This document shows, piece by piece, positions 59,216 through 64,000 of a stretch of 64,000 nucleotides of DNA. The translations under genes and the position numbers were made by a program. The notes under the pieces are model-generated. The model made no database searches. It was given only the letters and a program-made list of their open reading frames with translations, and was not told the origin of the DNA. Source of the DNA: Atopobium sp. oral taxon 416 (lineage in GTDB: Bacteria; Actinomycetota; Coriobacteriia; Coriobacteriales; Atopobiaceae); NCBI RefSeq assembly GCF_018128285.1, contig NZ_CP072380.1:1364001-1428000 (forward strand). Direction: 5' to 3'. Within the stretch, counting starts at the first letter, position 1, and every line of letters starts with the position of its first letter.

Positions 59216-59254
59216 ACTCCTGCTGGGTGGTTGATCCGCACAGCAGGAGTTTTC
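59216..59254 (+). terminator. Terminator after gdhA
   Basis: CTCCTGCTG/CAGCAGGAG stem followed by TTTTC. Confidence 0.8.
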
Positions 59255-59263
59255 TATATAAAA

Positions 59264-59483
59264 ATCTAACAGTTTAGATAACGGGTGAACCCGGCACCTC
59301 ACAGGCATGTCCAAGGTCAACATACAAAAGCTACCTCAACTGGTAGGTCTACCTCTTCCAGGTCAACCAAACCCTTGATAGGTGACCTGAAGCTGCAAGG
59401 GTGGTTCGCCATATGGTGATGGCCGATGTAAGCCTCCGCAGCTCGACGTAGTACACTATCACCCATTATCTAGACTGTTAGAT
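59264..59483. repeat. 220-bp structured dispersed repeat, copy 2
   Basis: Inverted ends ATCTAACAGTTTAGATAACG and the complement of ATCTAACAGTCTAGATAATG. Aligns end to end with copy 1 at 50,286. Located just after the gdhA terminator. The small stem CGCC-ATAT-GGTG replaces CGTC-ATAT-GATG of copy 1, a paired change. Confidence 0.8.
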
Positions 59484-59670
59484 ACAGAAGAACGTTCAAA
59501 TGCTACTTCTTGGATAAAGATTCTCATCATGGGCTCTTCACACTATCTATCAGGACAAAAGGTTTGATTACCTTAATTATTTTCTAGTCACTACACTTAT
59601 AAAAAGCCTTTAAAACAGCACGGGATGCTGGTAAGGAGAAAATCGGTGAAATCTATAGTTTAAGATGGTA

Positions 59671-59700
59671 GAAGCATGTCGCGAGACGTGCTTCTTTTTT
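59671..59700 (+). terminator. Leader terminator upstream of carA
   Basis: GAAGCATGTC/GACGTGCTTC stem with a GCGA loop and T6, 31 bases before carA. Flanking CTATAGTT (59653-59660) and AACTATAG (59703-59710) can pair around it. A ribosome site AAGGAG (59633-59638) followed by GTG-AAA-TCT-ATA-GTT-TAA could make a five-residue leader peptide. Attenuation of carAB is likely; the signal is not known. Confidence 0.7.
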
Positions 59701-59731
59701 ATAACTATAGGGCAAGCCTAAGACGAAAGGT

Positions 59732-60994
59732 GTGATTGTGAACCTTCTGGTGGATGATGGCAAACATCCTGAAGCGCTATTAGCTCTCGAGCATGGGATG
59801 GTCTTTCGAGGACGATCCTGCGGAGCTGAGGGAGAGATGTTCGGCGAAATCGTCTTCAATACCTCGATGACGGGATATCAAGAGATCGTGACTGATCCTT
59901 CCTATGCGGGCCAAATTGTCGCGCTGACCTACCCACAGATCGGAAACTATGGAATCACGAAGATCGATATGCAGGCTGACCGACCGAACCTGCGAGGGCT
60001 TGTCGTACACGATATGTGCTATGAACCGAGCAACTGGCAGAGCGTCGAGAGCCTCCCTGATTTCCTGAAGCGCAACAACGTTGTAGCTATCGAGGACGTC
60101 GATGTACGTGCTCTGACTCTGAATATCCGTGAGAAGGGTGCGATGCGCGCTGCGATCTCGACAAAGGACTTAGATCCTGAGCACCTTATAGAACGTGTGC
60201 AGGCGTCACCCCACATTGCAGAACATAACTTCGTGGCGGATGTGTCCCACGAAGATCGCTTCACCGTGAAGCCTGAAGGACGGAAGGTTCGGCACCAGAT
60301 CGTCGTGGTTGACTGTGGTATCAAGCAGGGCATCCTCGACTGGTTGGCCAAGGTAGGCTGTGAGGTCACGGTTGTTCCCTGGAATACGCCGTTCTCTGCA
60401 ATCGATGAGCTATATCCTGACGGAGTCTTCTTCTCCAATGGACCGGGTGACCCTTCGAGCGTCCCTGAGACCGTGGAGACTGTGAAGGCAACGCTCGGCA
60501 AATACCCTATCTTCGGTATCTGCCTTGGCAACCAGATGCTGTCAATGGCAGCGGGAGCTGAGATTGAGAAACTGAAATATGGGCATCACGGCGCCAATGA
60601 GCCGGTTATGAACCTGCTTACGGGCAAGGTGGAGATCACCGCCCAGAACCACAACTACGGGCCGGTCTTCTCGAGCTTTGGGCCGCTGATCCCGGAGCTC
60701 TCCGGTGGGGTGAAAGAGCACCCCACAGATCTTCGCTATTGGTCTCAGCATCACATCGCGCCGGTTGCACAGACAAAAAAATTCGGACGCGTGCGTCTCA
60801 CGCACGTGAACCTCAATGACGGATCTTGCGAGGGTATTCAGTTCCTGGATATCCCAGCTTTCTCGATGCAGTATCACCCGGAGGGAAAACCAGGACCAAA
60901 CGATTCTACCTATGCCTTTGAGGCCTTTGTACGGCTGATGGACGGCAACAAGGACTACTTGGATATCGATGTACGCGAGGGGAGAAACCACTAA
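59732..60994 (+). CDS. carA: Carbamoyl-phosphate synthase small subunit
   Basis: 420 residues. An N-terminal CarA domain ([20 protein letters not shown]) is followed by a class I glutaminase with nucleophile Cys in [16 protein letters not shown] near residue 263 and His/Glu in [14 protein letters not shown] near residue 388. The residue after LG in the nucleophile motif is Asn, where most CarA proteins have His. It feeds ammonia to CarB for pyrimidine and arginine synthesis. GTG start with AAAGG upstream (second GTG at 59738). Its stop overlaps the carB start. Confidence 0.95.
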   Translation: MIVNLLVDDGKHPEALLALEHGMVFRGRSCGAEGEMFGEIVFNTSMTGYQEIVTDPSYAGQIVALTYPQIGNYGITKIDMQADRPNLRGLVVHDMCYEPSNWQSVESLPDFLKRNNVVAIEDVDVRALTLNIREKGAMRAAISTKDLDPEHLIERVQASPHIAEHNFVADVSHEDRFTVKPEGRKVRHQIVVVDCGIKQGILDWLAKVGCEVTVVPWNTPFSAIDELYPDGVFFSNGPGDPSSVPETVETVKATLGKYPIFGICLGNQMLSMAAGAEIEKLKYGHHGANEPVMNLLTGKVEITAQNHNYGPVFSSFGPLIPELSGGVKEHPTDLRYWSQHHIAPVAQTKKFGRVRLTHVNLNDGSCEGIQFLDIPAFSMQYHPEGKPGPNDSTYAFEAFVRLMDGNKDYLDIDVREGRNH

Positions 60995-63900
60995 TGCCAA
61001 ACAGAACAGACATCAAGAGGATCTTGATCATCGGCTCTGGTCCCATCGTAATCGGACAGGCGTGTGAGTTTGATTACTCGGGTACGCAGGCCTGCAAGGC
61101 TCTTCGCCAAGAGGGCTACGAGGTAGTGCTTGTAAACTCGAACCCTGCGACGATCATGACGGATCCGGAGACCGCAGACAAAACCTACATTGAGCCGATC
61201 ACGATATCTTCCGTAACCAAGATCATCGAGAAGGAGCGTCCGGATGCCCTGCTGGCGAACATGGGCGGCCAGACCGGTCTTAACTGTGCTGTTGCACTGG
61301 CCGAAGCTGGCGTCCTGGCGAAATACCACGTTGAGGTTATCGGCTGCGACATTGACTCCATCAAAGTCGGCGAGGACCGCGAGCTCTTTGCTAACGCGAT
61401 GAAGGAGATCGGCCTTGAGGTTGCCAAATCCCAGGTAGCCCACACCCTGAAAGAATGCGAACAGATTGCCGACAGACTCGGATATCCGGTTGTCGTGCGC
61501 CCCGCCTTTACGCTCGGTGGCGCTGGCGGCGGCATGGCGTACGACCATGAGAGTCTGATGAGGATCGCGCGCGAAGGCCTGGCCCTTTCGCCTGAGACTG
61601 AGGTCCTGATCGAGCAGTCCGTCGAGGGCTGGAAAGAGATTGAGATGGAGGTCATGCGCGACGTCGCCGGCAACGGAATCGTCGTCTGCTCAATTGAGAA
61701 TATGGACCCGATGGGCGTCCACACCGGCGACTCAATCACGGTGGCCCCGGTACAGACCTTGACCGATAAGGAATACCAGCGCCTGCGTGACTACGCGCTG
61801 GCAGTAATGGAGAAAGTCGGCGTCGCCTGCGGTGGCTCCAATGTACAGTTCGCAGTGAACCCCAAGGATGGACGCGTGCTCGTGGTCGAGATGAACCCGC
61901 GCGTGAGCCGCTCATCCGCGTTAGCTTCCAAAGCTACCGGCTTCCCGATCGCGAAGATGGCGGCACTGCTCTCGGTGGGCTATACGCTCGATGAGATCAC
62001 GAACGATATCACCGGCACCACGCCTGCTTCCTTTGAGCCGGCGCTTGACTACTGCGTCGTGAAGATCCCACGTTTTGCCTTTGAGAAGTTTGAAGGCGCC
62101 TCAGAGACTCTGACCACCCGTATGAAGTCCGTGGGTGAGGTCATGGCGATCGGCTCCACCTTTGAGGAAGCGCTGCAGAAGGCATTGCGTTCGCTCGAGG
62201 AGGGACACTTCGGTCTGGACTTCGATGGCTCTATGGAGTTCGACGAGGAGAATTTTGAGGACAACATTCGCCGGGCGACTCCGAAGCGGATCCTCTATAT
62301 CGGTGAGGCAATGAGACGGGGCTGGGGCGTGGAGAAGATCCACAAGCTTACTGGCATCGACAACTGGTTCCTCTATCGTATCCAGGACATCGTAGAGGCT
62401 GCTAAGGCGATCCAGAAACGCGGACTTTCCGGTTTGGATGCCAAACACCTGCTGGCGGCTAAGCAGCTTGGCTTCAGTGATGCCCAGATCGGCTACCTGA
62501 CCAACCAGCCTGAGGCGGTCATCAGGGCGCTGCGAGAAGTCCTCCATGTGAAGCCACAACTGAAGACCGTCGATACGTGCGCAGGGGAGTTTGCTTCCCG
62601 CACCAACTACCACTACTTCACCTATGAGCAAGGTGGTAAAAGTGAGTTCTGTGAGGCTAAAAAGCCGCGTGTCGTGATCCTCTCTGCCGGCCCCAACAGA
62701 ATTGGGCAGGGCATTGAGTTTGACTACTGCTGTGTCCATGCGGCGTATGCCTTGGAGAACCGAGGCTTTGAGACCGTAATGGTCAATTGCAACCCGGAGA
62801 CCGTCTCCACCGACTATGACACCTCAGACAGGCTCTACTTTGAGCCCTTGACCTTTGAAGATGTTATGAATGTCGTCGAGATGGAGAAGCCCCAGGGCGT
62901 GATTGTGACCTTGGGCGGCCAGACCCCGATCAACCTCTCGAGCAGGCTCAAGAAGGCTGGCGTGCCGATTATGGGTACGCAGCCGGAGTCAATCGACCTG
63001 GCTGAGGATAGAGATAGATTCTCCTCTCTGCTTGACTCTCTCGATATTGCCTATCCGCTCTCGAGTGTGGCGAAGACCTTTGAAGAGGCCAAGAAGGTTG
63101 CAAGGCACATCGGCTATCCGCTGATCGTGCGGCCGAGCTACGTGCTTGGTGGCAGAGGTATGGCAATCGTCTACGACGACAACGACCTGAAGAAGTACAT
63201 GGCTGAGGCGACTCAGGTTTCCCCGGACCACCCGGTGTATCTGGACTCCTTCCTGGAGGATGCAATCGAGCTCGATGTGGATGCGCTGTGTGACGGCAAT
63301 GAGTGCTATGTGGGCTCAGTGCTTGAACACATCGAGGAGTGCGGTATCCACTCCGGTGACTCTGCCTGCTGCTTCCCGCCCTTCAGCCTCTCTGACACGA
63401 TTGTGTCGAGGATCCGGTCGATCACGACCAAACTGGCATTAGCCTGCCATATCCATGGCCTCTTAAATGTTCAGTTTGCCGTAAAGGATGAACAGATCTT
63501 CGTTATTGAGCTCAACCCGCGTGCGAGCCGCACGGTGCCCTTCAGCTCCAAGGCAAGCGGAATACCTTTGGCCAAGTATGCGGCGCTCATTATGAGCGGG
63601 GAGAGCATCGACTCCTTCCATCTGCCGGATCCAGCGCGTGACTTCGGCTACTTTGCGGTGAAGGAGGCGGTGATGCCGTGGAGCAGGTTCCCGGGCGCTG
63701 AGGTCATCCTGGGGCCTGAGATGAAATCCACCGGTGAGGTCATGGGTCTTGATACGACCTTTCCGAGGGCCTATGCGAAGACTCGTGAGGCCATCGACTA
63801 CGATCTGCCGATGTCCGACAACGTGTTTGTGAGTGTCTGTGACCGTGACAAGCGCTCGATTGCACCGGTTGCGATGTCACTGAGGCACTTAGGCTACAAC

Positions 63901-64000
63901 CTGGTTGCGACGAAGGGCACCGCAAAGACGCTGCGTGCGGCGGGCATCGATTGCGCGATCGTGAAACCGATCCGTGAGGGGCATCCGAATGTGTTGGACC
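60994..64000 (+). CDS. carB: Carbamoyl-phosphate synthase large subunit (3' partial)
   Basis: Open from ATG 60994 (TAATG overlap with carA) to the window end, about 1002 residues of the usual roughly 1070. Two ATP-grasp halves are visible: the first has [20 protein letters not shown] and [16 protein letters not shown], the second [20 protein letters not shown] and [17 protein letters not shown]. The final part ([20 protein letters not shown]) enters the MGS-like regulatory domain that binds allosteric effectors. It makes carbamoyl phosphate from bicarbonate, ATP and ammonia from CarA. Confidence 0.97.
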   Translation, partial: MPNRTDIKRILIIGSGPIVIGQACEFDYSGTQACKALRQEGYEVVLVNSNPATIMTDPETADKTYIEPITISSVTKIIEKERPDALLANMGGQTGLNCAVALAEAGVLAKYHVEVIGCDIDSIKVGEDRELFANAMKEIGLEVAKSQVAHTLKECEQIADRLGYPVVVRPAFTLGGAGGGMAYDHESLMRIAREGLALSPETEVLIEQSVEGWKEIEMEVMRDVAGNGIVVCSIENMDPMGVHTGDSITVAPVQTLTDKEYQRLRDYALAVMEKVGVACGGSNVQFAVNPKDGRVLVVEMNPRVSRSSALASKATGFPIAKMAALLSVGYTLDEITNDITGTTPASFEPALDYCVVKIPRFAFEKFEGASETLTTRMKSVGEVMAIGSTFEEALQKALRSLEEGHFGLDFDGSMEFDEENFEDNIRRATPKRILYIGEAMRRGWGVEKIHKLTGIDNWFLYRIQDIVEAAKAIQKRGLSGLDAKHLLAAKQLGFSDAQIGYLTNQPEAVIRALREVLHVKPQLKTVDTCAGEFASRTNYHYFTYEQGGKSEFCEAKKPRVVILSAGPNRIGQGIEFDYCCVHAAYALENRGFETVMVNCNPETVSTDYDTSDRLYFEPLTFEDVMNVVEMEKPQGVIVTLGGQTPINLSSRLKKAGVPIMGTQPESIDLAEDRDRFSSLLDSLDIAYPLSSVAKTFEEAKKVARHIGYPLIVRPSYVLGGRGMAIVYDDNDLKKYMAEATQVSPDHPVYLDSFLEDAIELDVDALCDGNECYVGSVLEHIEECGIHSGDSACCFPPFSLSDTIVSRIRSITTKLALACHIHGLLNVQFAVKDEQIFVIELNPRASRTVPFSSKASGIPLAKYAALIMSGESIDSFHLPDPARDFGYFAVKEAVMPWSRFPGAEVILGPEMKSTGEVMGLDTTFPRAYAKTREAIDYDLPMSDNVFVSVCDRDKRSIAPVAMSLRHLGYNLVATKGTAKTLRAAGIDCAIVKPIREGHPNVLD

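Overview
The window looks like a chromosome segment of a high-GC member of the class Coriobacteriia (Actinomycetota), probably close to Atopobium, Lancefieldella or Olsenella. This is inferred from gene order and protein style, not from a database search. The core genes are intact and ordinary. The spaces between them are unusually full of dead, nested insertion sequences.

Layout. 1-6,425: the end of an unrecognised gene, tRNA-Glu and tRNA-Gln, a YbhN/LPG-synthase-type membrane protein, an IS5-like element sitting exactly on the stop codon of a twice-frameshifted serine dehydratase gene, and gltX. 6,595-14,561: a TetR regulator behind a palindromic operator, then a SAM riboswitch with metK, followed by priA, def, fmt and rsmB. 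14,562-20,500: a stack of mobile elements (IS1595 derivative, IS30, two ISL3, another IS30-like) around a small fmdB-type zinc-ribbon gene. 20,586-37,252: thiN, rpmB (opposite strand), a decayed acetyltransferase gene, then the long housekeeping cluster asp23-like, fakA-like, recG, rsmD, coaD, a DivIVA/SepIVA-like gene, a DUF177 gene, rpmF, plsX, rnc, smc, ftsY and ffh. 37,253-42,011: IS30-type remnant, tRNA-His, two tRNA-Lys, a Nudix gene, tRNA-Arg, and an IS1634-type element between 101-bp direct repeats. 42,258-45,545: fructose PTS EIIA, fruK and ptsI. 45,700-50,060: chimeric IS30/IS21 debris with a 96-bp miniature element, then pdxT and pdxS diverging from a pdxR-like regulator. 50,286-57,546: a 220-bp dispersed repeat, a triple-nested IS stack, a single CRISPR-like repeat, tRNA-Gly and tRNA-Pro, a lipoprotein gene and more IS debris. 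57,843-64,000: gdhA, a second copy of the 220-bp repeat, and carA-carB, with carB running off the end.

How the genes work together. The core genes cover translation (gltX, def, fmt, rsmB, rsmD, rpmB, rpmF, tRNAs), membrane lipid supply (fakA-like, plsX), chromosome handling and repair (priA, recG, smc), protein targeting (ftsY, ffh), cofactors (metK, thiN, coaD, pdxST) and nitrogen and carbamoyl-phosphate metabolism (gdhA, carAB). The fructose genes form a partial PTS module.

The most unusual signal is the mobile-element record. Several insertions can be undone on paper because target duplications survive: ATAAAAAA used by two different ISL3 elements side by side, ACC and CCC for IS30 copies, CTAG for the IS5-like group, and a 101-bp duplication for the IS1634-type element. 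Many insertions lie on stop codons or terminators and so spare the host genes. No complete new defence or metabolic system was recognised. The 220-bp structured repeat is the best candidate for something undescribed.
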